Assembly (NCBI GenBank): GCA_016935755.1
Contig: JAFGQI010000111.1
Location: 1-45,971, forward strand
Direction: 5' to 3'
Source: Anaerolineales bacterium
GTDB lineage: Bacteria > Chloroflexota > Anaerolineae > Anaerolineales > UBA4823
Length of the DNA stretch: 45,971 nt
Below are positions 31,680-39,843 of the stretch, one piece after another. Both the position numbers and the translations under genes were made by a program. Below the pieces are notes generated by a model. It saw only the letters and a program-made list of their open reading frames with translations. It had not been told where the DNA came from and did no database searches. Every line of letters starts with the position of its first letter. Within the stretch, counting starts at the first letter, position 1.

Positions 31680-32762
31680 ATGAGCGAACCGCTGATTCAA
31701 TATCGCCGTCTCTCACCCATTCAGATCGCCTCCATCAAGGCCCGCATTGGCCGGCGGGATGAAATTATCCCGCTCCTGGAGCGCCTGCAAGCCGCCTGTG
31801 GAGATTTAGTAGATGGGGATGTTCAGGTTATCTTTCACGGAGGTGCGGTCAAAGATGGTTTCCTGGTCGAGGTCGCCCTCCCAGTCAGGCAGCCCATTGA
31901 GGCTGGAGATATTCATACGCGCATGCTTGAAGATGCCCCTGCGCTGACCATGCTTCACCACGGGCCGCACCAGTCAATCCGCGAAACGGTGTTGAAAATC
32001 TATGACTATTTGAATGAGCATGCCTGGACCACGTCCCTGTTCCGCCGTGAGGTCTACAGGGTGCTGGATCCTGCTGCTCCAGAGAACAACCTCACCGAAG
32101 TGCAGTTGATCTTGCATGAGTGGGAGCGGCTTTTGGCCGAAGGTGCAGAAAAATTGTTGGGAAAAGAGGCCTGCCGGTATCTCATGCAGGGGGCCGAGAA
32201 TATCAGCTCCGGAACCTCCTTTGCCGAATACACCACCTGGATCGAGGGCGCCATCAACCGCCTGGATTCATACACAGAAAATGAGGAAATTAAGTGCCTG
32301 GTTGTCTCGCACTGCGCGCATGTCTTCCCAGCAGAACGAATCGAGCACCTGCGTACCATTTACGAGCAGGGCGAATTTGATGACATTTTGAGGGAAATGT
32401 ATCGGGATGAATTCTGGTATGAGAAGCCCGTCCGACGAGGTAATGTGATCTACATGCGCAAGAATCCATATGACCCTGATGGGTATGCCAATGCTGCCAC
32501 GCCCGCCGAACGACGCAAAGCCTACTGCCACTGTCCGTTTGTCCATCCCTACCTGGATAAATTGCCTTCCAGGCTCTCACCAACCTTCTGCTATTGTGGG
32601 GCGGGCTGGTACCGGCGGTTGTGGGAAGGAGTTTTAGGCCAGCCAGTGAAGATTGAGCATGTAGAAACACTGCTGAGGGGCAACGATCAATGCACATTGA
32701 CAATCACCCTTCCAGTGGAATTGGCGGGTGAATGTTCGCCGGAGCAGCCAGCGACCGGGTAG
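31680..32762 (+). CDS. GyrI-like domain fused to cysteine-rich DUF6144-like domain
   Basis: A 360-residue cytoplasmic protein. Residues 1 to about 152 look like a GyrI/AraC-effector-binding domain, ending in the typical strand LTEVQLILHEW. Residues about 160-360 are a second domain with SHCAHVFPAERI, YCHCPFVHPYLDKLP and FCYCGAGWYRRLWEGVLG. These clustered Cys and His suggest metal binding or redox chemistry and resemble DUF6144/aminothiazoline-hydrolase-like proteins. GyrI-like domains bind small hydrophobic ligands, so the protein may be a ligand-sensing or sequestering factor. It follows the two-TM protein by one base and precedes the MalT-like regulator gene. Confidence 0.78.
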   Translation: MSEPLIQYRRLSPIQIASIKARIGRRDEIIPLLERLQAACGDLVDGDVQVIFHGGAVKDGFLVEVALPVRQPIEAGDIHTRMLEDAPALTMLHHGPHQSIRETVLKIYDYLNEHAWTTSLFRREVYRVLDPAAPENNLTEVQLILHEWERLLAEGAEKLLGKEACRYLMQGAENISSGTSFAEYTTWIEGAINRLDSYTENEEIKCLVVSHCAHVFPAERIEHLRTIYEQGEFDDILREMYRDEFWYEKPVRRGNVIYMRKNPYDPDGYANAATPAERRKAYCHCPFVHPYLDKLPSRLSPTFCYCGAGWYRRLWEGVLGQPVKIEHVETLLRGNDQCTLTITLPVELAGECSPEQPATG

Positions 32763-32780
32763 AGTATTACAGCCTTCGGG

Positions 32781-32786
32781 TATAAT
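32781..32786 (+). promoter_or_regulatory. -10 box just upstream of the MalT-like regulator
   Basis: TATAAT ends 7 nt before ATG 32794, so transcription would begin at the start codon. A weak GCAGGG lies in between. Confidence 0.6.
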
Positions 32787-32793
32787 GGCAGGG

Positions 32794-35427
32794 ATGCCTG
32801 CCCTCCTGCCCACCAAATTTTACCTGCCGCCGCTTCCCGCCGGGTTTGTGGCGCGGCCTCAACTGCTCGAAAAACTGGATGAGGCTCTTGTTCACCGGTT
32901 GACCCTGGTTTCAGCACCGGCCGGAGCTGGTAAGACCACCCAAGTCAGCGCCTGGGTGCAGTCAGTGCGAAAAAAGGGGATTGCTACTAGCTGGCTCTCG
33001 CTGGATGATGCGGATAATGCCCCTGAGCGTTTCCTGGAATACCTGATAGCCTGTCTGGAAGAAGGGGGAACAGCCATCTATACAGCAGCCCTGGCCCCAG
33101 GCGCAGATGCGCATGAGCAGGGTGAAAGCCTGCTGGCAGATATTATTCACGGGCTGATAAATCTTGAGCGGGAATTAATTCTTATACTGGATGATTATCA
33201 CCTCATCCAGAATCCGGAAATTCATGCCGCAGTCAGGTATCTATTGGAGCATATCCCGCCGCGTCTGCATATCCTTTTGCTGACGCGCTCCGACCCGCCG
33301 CTGGAGCTGGCGCGTCTGCGCGCAGCCGGGCAGCTGGTTGAGGTGCGTATGGAGCAGCTGCGTTTTTCTGACCAGGAAGCCGCTGCTTTATTGAAAAAAT
33401 CTGCTGGAGTGCAGCTGCCAGAATCTGATGCAACCGCGTTGAATAATCGTGCCGAAGGTTGGGCAGCGGGTTTGCAAATGGCAGCCATTTCGCTGCGCGG
33501 GCGAAGGGATGTCTCCGAGTTTGTCGCCGCATTTACAGGCAGCCACCGGTATGTATTCGATTACCTTCTTGAACAGGTTCTAAATCACCAAACCTTAGAA
33601 GTCAGAAATTTTTTGTTAAAAACATCAGTATTGGAACGGCTTTCTGCCCCGCTATGCGAGGCGGTGGCCGGAGCAGACCGTCCAGCGGGCGAATTATTGA
33701 AAATTCTAGAGCGAGAAAATTTGTTCCTGATCCCCTTGGACGATGAGCGTTCCTGGTTTCGTTATCATCACCTGTTCGCAGATTTATTAAAATTGATGTT
33801 AGAGCAGTCCTATCCTGGGTTGACCAAAGAGCTTCACCGCCGCGCCAGCCAGTGGTACCAGGCCCAAGATATGATCCCAGAGGCTATGCACCATGCCCTG
33901 GCGGCAGGTGATATGGAACAGGCAGCGCGTCTGGTTTCGGCCAACGTGCTGGCGCTGGTGGAGCACTCCGAACTGATTCCCATTCTGATGCGCATAGATG
34001 CTGCGCCACGTGAATCGCGCCAATCGCTGCCCTGGCTGGGTGTGGCGCATGCCTGGGCGCTGGCCTATACGGGCCAGATGGAGCGGGCAGCTGTTGCCCT
34101 GGCACTGGTCGAAAAACGATTAGAAGATCTCCCAGGGGTGGAACGTAGTCAGATAGCCGGGCATATCTCCGCTGTACAGGCGTATCTGGCCTGGGTACAT
34201 GGCAGCCAGCAAGAAGCAGTGGCATACGCCGAGCAAGCCTCCCTCCTTCTGCCGAAGGAGGAGATGGCAGTGAGGGCGCTCAACCTGACCACGCTTGGTA
34301 ACGCGCTGACTCAACATACGGCCAGCCAGAGCGGGGTGGATGTGTTGGAACAGGCTCTATCGCTGGCGCGGCAGGCGGGTCAGTCGCATGTCATGATGCT
34401 GGCAGCTTCAGCGCTGGCTTACGCTTATAGCTGTCAGGGCCGGCTGCATAAAGCACACGCCGTGTGCCAGGAAGCTATTGAGACTTCTGCTGCGTTTCCT
34501 TTGAGAACAAACCAATCTATCCCTGCTGCCGCCAGCATTTACGCAGAATTGTCCAGCATCTATCATGAATGGGGTGATACTGCCCAGGCAATCCAAACTG
34601 CACGCAAAGGGCTGGCTTTATGTGAGCCGTGGGGGCAAACCGATACCATCATGCTTTGCTTGATTCACCTGGCGAATGCCTATTCACAGGCGCAAGATTT
34701 TGAGGCCGCCAGGCAGGCAGTCCAACGCGCTAGAAATATGGCGCAGAAAGTCTCCCCCTGGTTTGTGCAAAACGTCGATGAAGTCGAATTAAAAATCTGG
34801 CTGGATGCGGAAGATACCATCCAGGCAGTTCGCACGGCGCGGGCAGCCAATGCTGCCATCCCTCCATCGCTGGAGGCGCGTCTGCTGGTCAGGCAAAACC
34901 GGTTCGATGAAGCTTTGTCTCTGGCTGAGAGCAGCCTGCCTGAAGCGCGGCAGACATCTTCCCGGGAGCTTGTCCGTCTGGGAGTAATCCGATCCCTGGT
35001 ACTTTACTTAAAAAAAGAACAACAAAATGCGCTCTCCACATTGAAGGATGTTCTTGAGTGGGCTGAAACCGAAAACAGAATTGCGGCTTTTATTTGCACG
35101 GGTAAGCCCATGGAAGAGTTGCTGCGTCTGGCGCGGGCGAAGAATATTTGTCCCGAATTTGTCCAGCGCTTGCTGATTGCTCTTGAGGCGCGGCGCAAAC
35201 CAGCGCCTGTTTCTGCAGTAGAGCCGCTCATCGAGCCTTTGAGCAGTCGCGAATTGGAAATCCTGCAGCTTTTGAACGGGCCTCTATCTACCCCGGAGAT
35301 TGCTGCATTATCTTTCGTTTCTGCTAACACCATCCGCACCCACATCAAGAGCATTTATTCCAAGTTCGGTGTTCACGGACGTAGCGCGGCGGTAAGACGC
35401 GCCTGTGAATTGGGGTTAATCCATTAA
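32794..35427 (+). CDS. MalT-type LuxR-family transcriptional regulator (STAND ATPase)
   Basis: An 877-residue signal-transducing ATPase with DNA-binding domain. Walker A APAGAGKTT is at 41-49, the Walker B LILILDDYH has Asp133-Asp134, and FRYHHLFADLL marks the arm of the NOD module. Residues about 400-780 are tetratricopeptide-like helical repeats. The C-terminal 65 residues are a LuxR helix-turn-helix (LSSRELEILQLL, SANTIRTHIKSIYSKFGVHGRS). Such proteins oligomerise on ligand binding and activate promoters. The start is ATG 32794 because the domain begins MPALLPTKFYLP and a TATAAT box lies 7 nt upstream. It likely controls the GNAT array downstream (inference). Confidence 0.93.
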   Translation: MPALLPTKFYLPPLPAGFVARPQLLEKLDEALVHRLTLVSAPAGAGKTTQVSAWVQSVRKKGIATSWLSLDDADNAPERFLEYLIACLEEGGTAIYTAALAPGADAHEQGESLLADIIHGLINLERELILILDDYHLIQNPEIHAAVRYLLEHIPPRLHILLLTRSDPPLELARLRAAGQLVEVRMEQLRFSDQEAAALLKKSAGVQLPESDATALNNRAEGWAAGLQMAAISLRGRRDVSEFVAAFTGSHRYVFDYLLEQVLNHQTLEVRNFLLKTSVLERLSAPLCEAVAGADRPAGELLKILERENLFLIPLDDERSWFRYHHLFADLLKLMLEQSYPGLTKELHRRASQWYQAQDMIPEAMHHALAAGDMEQAARLVSANVLALVEHSELIPILMRIDAAPRESRQSLPWLGVAHAWALAYTGQMERAAVALALVEKRLEDLPGVERSQIAGHISAVQAYLAWVHGSQQEAVAYAEQASLLLPKEEMAVRALNLTTLGNALTQHTASQSGVDVLEQALSLARQAGQSHVMMLAASALAYAYSCQGRLHKAHAVCQEAIETSAAFPLRTNQSIPAAASIYAELSSIYHEWGDTAQAIQTARKGLALCEPWGQTDTIMLCLIHLANAYSQAQDFEAARQAVQRARNMAQKVSPWFVQNVDEVELKIWLDAEDTIQAVRTARAANAAIPPSLEARLLVRQNRFDEALSLAESSLPEARQTSSRELVRLGVIRSLVLYLKKEQQNALSTLKDVLEWAETENRIAAFICTGKPMEELLRLARAKNICPEFVQRLLIALEARRKPAPVSAVEPLIEPLSSRELEILQLLNGPLSTPEIAALSFVSANTIRTHIKSIYSKFGVHGRSAAVRRACELGLIH

Positions 35428-35458
35428 TTGTCATTTTTAGCTTGCCCTTATCTTCTGA

Positions 35459-35474
35459 GCGCCTGGAAAGGCGC
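35459..35474 (+). other. Short hairpin after the MalT-like regulator
   Basis: GCGCCT, loop GGAA, AGGCGC, in the 158-bp gap before the GNAT array. No U-run follows. The gap otherwise shows no clear -35/-10 pair. Confidence 0.3.
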
Positions 35475-35585
35475 AGTTCCCCTGTTTTGGGTGATGACAG
35501 GCTCATCAGGATTGGTTATGCTAGGGTAGAGGTGAAAGGATATTCTTGACCTGCACCGGATTGTCTCCGGTTAGGAGTTACCGCT

Positions 35586-36365
35586 ATGTCACAGGAGCTC
35601 GTTTATACAATTCGCCTGAAAGGCGCTCTGGATGCCAGGTGGTCGGCAGTCTTTGCGCCATTGATCATGCAGCCTTTACAGGATGAGACCCGGCTCATCG
35701 GTCCAGTTCAGGACCAATCAGAATTGTTCGGTATTTTGTTGAAGATTCGCGATATGGGGCTGGAGCTAATTTCTCTATTTCCTGGCGGGAACCTTTTAAT
35801 ATCCCCATCTTCACCCTTTCCAGTAATCACCACTCAGCGCCTGCTTTTACGCGAGTTTACCCTGAGCGACGTTCCAGTGGTATTTGAATACTTGCGGCGT
35901 GAGGATGTAAACGAGTGGTTGGAAACAGCCCCGCTGCAGTCGATGGAGCAGGCTGATGCACGCGTGCGCGCCAGGATGGGGCTGTTCCATGACCGGATGG
36001 GCATCCGCTGGGCGGTCGCTCTGCGCTCTGATCCGGAACGGGTGATTGGCTCGTGCGGCTTTTTCAGCGTTCGGCGTGGAACACAGTCTGTGGAAACGGG
36101 TTATGATCTTCACCCGGACTACTGGGGTAAAGGGATGATGACCGAGGCCTTGCAGGCCATGCTCCAGTTCAGTTTCAGTGAGCAGGAACTATTTCCAGTT
36201 CACCGGATTGAAGCGCTGGTCGCCCCAGGCAACATCGCTTCGATCAAGCTGCTGGAGAAGTTCGGCTTTACCCGCGAAGGATTGCGGCGCGAATTCTTCT
36301 TTTGGAAGGGATGCTATCAGGATGTACTTCTTTACGCTTTGCTGAATGGACAGGAAAAGAGGTAA
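35586..36365 (+). CDS. GNAT acetyltransferase with N-terminal accessory domain
   Basis: A 259-residue protein. Residues 1-75 form a small domain (VYTIRLKGALDARWSAVFAP, then IGPVQDQSELFGILLKIRDMGLELISL) that I know as a free-standing protein in other bacteria. Residues 80-259 are a RimJ-type GNAT domain: TQRLLLREFTLSD, a central ETGYDLHPDYWGKGMMTEAL with the acetyl-CoA loop (GKGMMTEA), and NIASIKLLEKFGFTREG. It transfers an acyl group to a protein N-terminus, antibiotic or other amine; the target is unknown. ATG 35586 has AGGAG 8 nt upstream. Its stop overlaps the next start (TAATG). Confidence 0.88.
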   Translation: MSQELVYTIRLKGALDARWSAVFAPLIMQPLQDETRLIGPVQDQSELFGILLKIRDMGLELISLFPGGNLLISPSSPFPVITTQRLLLREFTLSDVPVVFEYLRREDVNEWLETAPLQSMEQADARVRARMGLFHDRMGIRWAVALRSDPERVIGSCGFFSVRRGTQSVETGYDLHPDYWGKGMMTEALQAMLQFSFSEQELFPVHRIEALVAPGNIASIKLLEKFGFTREGLRREFFFWKGCYQDVLLYALLNGQEKR

Positions 36366-37312
36366 TGAAACTGCTGAAGCGACTTTATCAAGAAGAAGCG
36401 GACTACTGGCGCATCCGCAATTTTCTGCGGGAGGTGTTCCTGCTCAACGGGCGCATTGAACATAGCTGGCATGTGGCGCGCCTGGATTATTGGCGCTGGC
36501 ACATCGTTCTGAACATCCAGGCTTGTAAACCGGTGGAGAAAGTAACCACGCTCTGGGAAACAACCGAAGGGCAAATCGCGGCAGTGCTGCACCCGGTAGG
36601 TTGGGGTGAGATTCGCCTGCATGTGCATCCCAATTTCCGCACACCAGAGTTGGAAGAAGAGATACTAGTCTATGCTGAAGAGCATCTGACCGAAAAAAAC
36701 CAGACTAACCCCCCATATATTTATACACCGGTTTTTAAGGATGACATCTCACGTCAGGAAACCCTGACCCGCCGGGGGTTTAATAAAACCGAAGGGGTTG
36801 CTTACCATTGGCGAAGAGATTTCGACACCCCTCTGCCCGAGCCCTTGATTCCAGCGGGTTTTCTCATCCGTTCGATGGGGACAATCGAAGAACACCCCAT
36901 CCGCAGTTGGGCTTCATGGCGCTCTTTTCATTCGGATGAGCCAGACGAGAATTATGATGGCGATTGGTCCTGGTACCAGAACATCCAATCTGCCCCGCTC
37001 TACCGGCGCGATCTGGATATCGTCGCCGAAGCGCCAGATGGCAGCCTGGCATCTTTCTGCACCATCTTCTTCGATGATTTCACCCGCAGCGCGGTTTGTG
37101 TGCTGGTTGGCACCGCAGCTGAATACTGGCGTCGCGGCCTGGGCAAGGCGGTGATGATCGAAGGAATGCGCAGGCTGCAGAAGCTGGGCTGTACGCGCGT
37201 CTTTGCTACTGCCTACGACTCTCCTCCACGGCCTCTGTATCGCTCGGTGATGCGGAATGTGATGGTTTCAGAAACGTGGCTGAAAGAACTACCAGAGGAG
37301 AAGATCTTATGA
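36365..37312 (+). CDS. Tandem GNAT-fold acetyltransferase
   Basis: A 315-residue protein with two GNAT-like halves. The second (about 165-315) carries the acetyl-CoA loop in YWRRGLGKAVMIEGMRRLQKL and the beta-bulge strand SAVCVLVGTAAEY. The first half is divergent and may be non-catalytic. A similar two-half protein follows at 37388-38299, so the pair are paralogs. Two-domain GNATs include mycothiol synthase, but the substrate here is unknown. The start ATG 36365 overlaps the preceding TAA by one base; the frame open to 36302 is in the previous gene. The gap to the next gene is 75 bp. Confidence 0.82.
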   Translation: MKLLKRLYQEEADYWRIRNFLREVFLLNGRIEHSWHVARLDYWRWHIVLNIQACKPVEKVTTLWETTEGQIAAVLHPVGWGEIRLHVHPNFRTPELEEEILVYAEEHLTEKNQTNPPYIYTPVFKDDISRQETLTRRGFNKTEGVAYHWRRDFDTPLPEPLIPAGFLIRSMGTIEEHPIRSWASWRSFHSDEPDENYDGDWSWYQNIQSAPLYRRDLDIVAEAPDGSLASFCTIFFDDFTRSAVCVLVGTAAEYWRRGLGKAVMIEGMRRLQKLGCTRVFATAYDSPPRPLYRSVMRNVMVSETWLKELPEEKIL

Positions 37313-37387
37313 AATTTTGGCTTTTACTTCCCTCCTCGATAGTCTGCCGTGGTGAATACGTTCCTCATTGCTTGTAAGGAGCTTGCT

Positions 37388-38299
37388 ATGAACATCCAAT
37401 TTCGGCATTACAACACGCCAGATGACTACAAGATCGTAGATGGTTTTCTTATTAACAATTATCTACCGGGAAACGCGGATGGCAACTGGATTCAACCCGC
37501 CTGGGAATATATGCATGGCCATTCTTTGCTGGACCAGTCGTCGCTGGGCAAGATAGGCATTTGGATGGATGAAAGCAAGATCGTCGCTGTGGCGCATTAT
37601 GAATGGCGGTTGGGAGAGGCCTTCTTTCAATTTCATCCAGAGTATAGATTTTTATGCCAGGAGATGCTCGACTACGCCGAAAACAACCTGTTTGGCCGGT
37701 CAAGAAACGATGGCAGTAAATATTTGCAAGCTTATATCAACGACTGCGACCAGGAATTTCTTGCTCTGGTCATTGAAAGAGGTTATCAAAAGGATGATGA
37801 GGAAGCCCGCCCAATGGCAATCTATGATATTCCGGATCCGTTTCCAGCCATTCACCTGCCGGCCGGCTTCCGCCTGACAAGCCTGGCAGATGAGTGCGAT
37901 TGGGAGAAGGTCCACCGGGTGCTCCACCGTGGCTTTGATCATCCGGGAGAACCACCGGCTGGCGAGAATGAACTCGAAGAACGCCGGAAGATGTTTGATA
38001 CTCCCACTGCCCGGCGCGATTTAAAGGTTGCAGTCCAGGCGCCCAACGGAGATTTTGTGGCTTTCTGCGGCATGTTTTATGAGCCTGCTCACCAGTATGC
38101 CTATGTGGAACCAGTCGCGACCGATCCGGATTACCGGCGTATGGGGCTGGGAAGAGCCGCTGTGCTGGAAGGCATCCGGCGCTGCGGCGCGTTAGGCGCA
38201 ACCGTGGCGTATGTTGGCTCAGACCAGGAGTTTTATCTTTCCCTCGGTTTCAGAGTCGTTTATACCAGTGAATGCTGGGTAAAACATTTGCAGGAGTGA
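37388..38299 (+). CDS. Tandem GNAT-fold acetyltransferase
   Basis: A 303-residue paralog of the preceding protein. It starts MNIQFRHYNTPDDYKIVDGF. The second half has EPVATDPDYRRMGLGRAAVLEGIRRC, a well-kept acetyl-CoA-binding motif (RRMGLGRA). The first half matches the layout of the upstream paralog (FQFHPEYRFLCQEMLDYAE against RLHVHPNFRTPELEEEILVYAE). The substrate is unknown. ATG 37388 is preferred because AAGGAG lies 6 nt upstream; an in-frame GTG at 37349 has none. The next gene starts 10 nt after the stop. Confidence 0.84.
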   Translation: MNIQFRHYNTPDDYKIVDGFLINNYLPGNADGNWIQPAWEYMHGHSLLDQSSLGKIGIWMDESKIVAVAHYEWRLGEAFFQFHPEYRFLCQEMLDYAENNLFGRSRNDGSKYLQAYINDCDQEFLALVIERGYQKDDEEARPMAIYDIPDPFPAIHLPAGFRLTSLADECDWEKVHRVLHRGFDHPGEPPAGENELEERRKMFDTPTARRDLKVAVQAPNGDFVAFCGMFYEPAHQYAYVEPVATDPDYRRMGLGRAAVLEGIRRCGALGATVAYVGSDQEFYLSLGFRVVYTSECWVKHLQE

Positions 38300-38309
38300 G
38301 GTCGATAAT

Positions 38310-38867
38310 ATGAATGCATACCCGAACCAAGATGTTTCATTGGTACGGATGGCCCTGCAGAAATTCCAGGATGGCTATTCCGCCCGTGATCTCGCCAGGC
38401 TGGATGACTTCATGCAGCTGTTTGTTCATGATGAGAGCATCGAAATGATCGGCATCGGGGCTTCAAAACGCGCCGCGAATGAGTGGTTCGAAGGGCCTGC
38501 CCGTATCCGTGAGATTGTTGAGGGTGATTGGAAATACTGGGGAGATGTTCGCCTGGATGTGGATGGGGCAAAAATCAACCTGCATGGTGAGGTCGCCTGG
38601 CTGTCCACGACGGGCACTGTGACCCAGACTGAAGCCTTTGATACCGCCATCGAGTTCCATCTCAATGACATGAAAGCTATCTTCGATCAAGAAGGACTGA
38701 CCGCCGATCAAAAGCTGATGGAAGCTACACATTATGGTATGCGCCGGCTGCGTGAGCGATCCAAAGGATTGGGATACAGCTGGCCGTTTACTTTCACTGC
38801 TGTATTGATCAAAGAAGGGACCGAATGGCGCTTTCACACCCTGCATTGGGCCATGCCGGTGGATTGA
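38310..38867 (+). CDS. SnoaL/NTF2-like protein
   Basis: A 185-residue protein with the cone-shaped SnoaL/NTF2-like fold. It has a first helix (RMALQKFQDGYSARDLARLDDF), MQLFVHDESIEMIG, and later strands with GEVAWLSTTGTVTQ and EGTEWRFHTLHWAMP. Family members act as isomerases, cyclases or ligand-binding proteins, and many are fused to or co-expressed with small-molecule enzymes. No catalytic residue can be assigned. ATG 38310 is 10 nt after the previous stop. The 3' end overlaps the next GNAT gene by up to 43 bp. Confidence 0.82.
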   Translation: MNAYPNQDVSLVRMALQKFQDGYSARDLARLDDFMQLFVHDESIEMIGIGASKRAANEWFEGPARIREIVEGDWKYWGDVRLDVDGAKINLHGEVAWLSTTGTVTQTEAFDTAIEFHLNDMKAIFDQEGLTADQKLMEATHYGMRRLRERSKGLGYSWPFTFTAVLIKEGTEWRFHTLHWAMPVD

Positions 38868-39400
38868 ACCAAGCCCAGGTTCAAACACCGCATCTGACCT
38901 TGCGCCCGCTTGAGCCAGCGGATGCCGATGCTCTGCATCGAATCTATCAATCCGAGGGCGTCCTGCGCTACTTTCCCAATCCATCTCCGCCGCCGCTGGA
39001 GAAAGTCCAGCGCTTTATCGCCGGGCAGCTGGCGCACTGGGAGAAGTTTGGTTATGGCAACTGGGGTATTTTACCAGCCGGTGAGACTGAGATTATCGGC
39101 TGGGCAGGATTGCAGTATCTGCCAGAACTCGAAGAAACTGAAGTCGGTTTCTTACTCGATCGCCCATTCTGGGGCAAAGGCATCGCTACCGAAGCCGCGC
39201 TGTTCTCATTGGACTTCGGTTTTGAGCGCTTTGACTTGGCTCACATCATCGCGTTGGTTCATCCAGAAAATCCGGCTTCGCGGCGGGTGATCGAAAAGTG
39301 CGGTATGACCTATGTGGACACCCTGTCGCTGTGGGGAATGGAATTAATGCACCATCGTATCGATAAGGAGCCAAAAAATGAACCTGTACCAGAAGCTTGA
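38825..39400 (+). CDS. RimJ/RimL-type GNAT acetyltransferase
   Basis: A 191-residue GNAT protein. The domain starts TPHLTLRPLEPADADAL and includes ETEVGFLLDRPFWGKGIATEA (acetyl-CoA loop WGKGIATEA) and HPENPASRRVIEKCGM. The target may be a ribosomal protein, an antibiotic or another small amine. Two starts are possible. ATG 38825 has AGAAGGGA 4 nt upstream but gives an N-terminus lying inside the SnoaL gene. TTG 38864 overlaps the SnoaL stop as TTGA and starts nearer the domain. The 3' end overlaps the next gene by 23 bp. Confidence 0.83.
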   Translation: MALSHPALGHAGGLNQAQVQTPHLTLRPLEPADADALHRIYQSEGVLRYFPNPSPPPLEKVQRFIAGQLAHWEKFGYGNWGILPAGETEIIGWAGLQYLPELEETEVGFLLDRPFWGKGIATEAALFSLDFGFERFDLAHIIALVHPENPASRRVIEKCGMTYVDTLSLWGMELMHHRIDKEPKNEPVPEA

Positions 39401-39827
39401 TCTCTGGGTTGTGGTTATCGCCAATATCCTAAACCTGATTCTCACCCTCATCTTTCTGAATCGTGTGTTCGGACGCGCCGAATGGGAGCCCTGGCTTGGC
39501 TACGGAACACTGGTCATGGCAATCCCCCTGGCTGCCATCGCGATCGCCAACCTGATGGGTGGGCGCAGTTGGGCGTTCTGGCTGCTGCCTCTGGTGATGG
39601 TGGCTTATCTGGCTCTTGAGTTCGTGCTGGATTATCTGCTCAAGCTTGATTTTCGCCATACCGCCCTGTTAGGGCCGTATCTCCTGCTGTATTACCTGGG
39701 CTTGTTCGCCATGATTGGCTATGCTTTCCTTGTTGGCAGGATGTATGGTTTTATCACTCTGGCAACCTATTTTATCAACCTGGCGGCGACATTTTTTTCT
39801 TACGCCCGTGTGGGTCACGGTGGATGA
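39378..39827 (+). CDS. Four-TM membrane protein of unknown function
   Basis: A 149-residue protein with four hydrophobic helices, connected by short loops (FGRAEWEPWLG, GGRSWAFW, KLDFRHTALLG). No catalytic motif or known family. ATG 39378 has AAGGAG 7 nt upstream and lies within the end of the GNAT gene, so translation is probably coupled. The serine-hydrolase gene follows after 16 nt. It could form the membrane part of a modification or export unit (inference). Confidence 0.75.
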   Translation: MNLYQKLDLWVVVIANILNLILTLIFLNRVFGRAEWEPWLGYGTLVMAIPLAAIAIANLMGGRSWAFWLLPLVMVAYLALEFVLDYLLKLDFRHTALLGPYLLLYYLGLFAMIGYAFLVGRMYGFITLATYFINLAATFFSYARVGHGG

Positions 39828-39843
39828 GAGGAGAGCAACTGAT

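Noticed and set aside
31357-31683. 108-aa plus-strand frame overlapping the two-TM miniprotein
   Set aside because: The alternative frame at 31424 has a better ribosome-binding site, two clean TM helices and a stop directly before the next gene.
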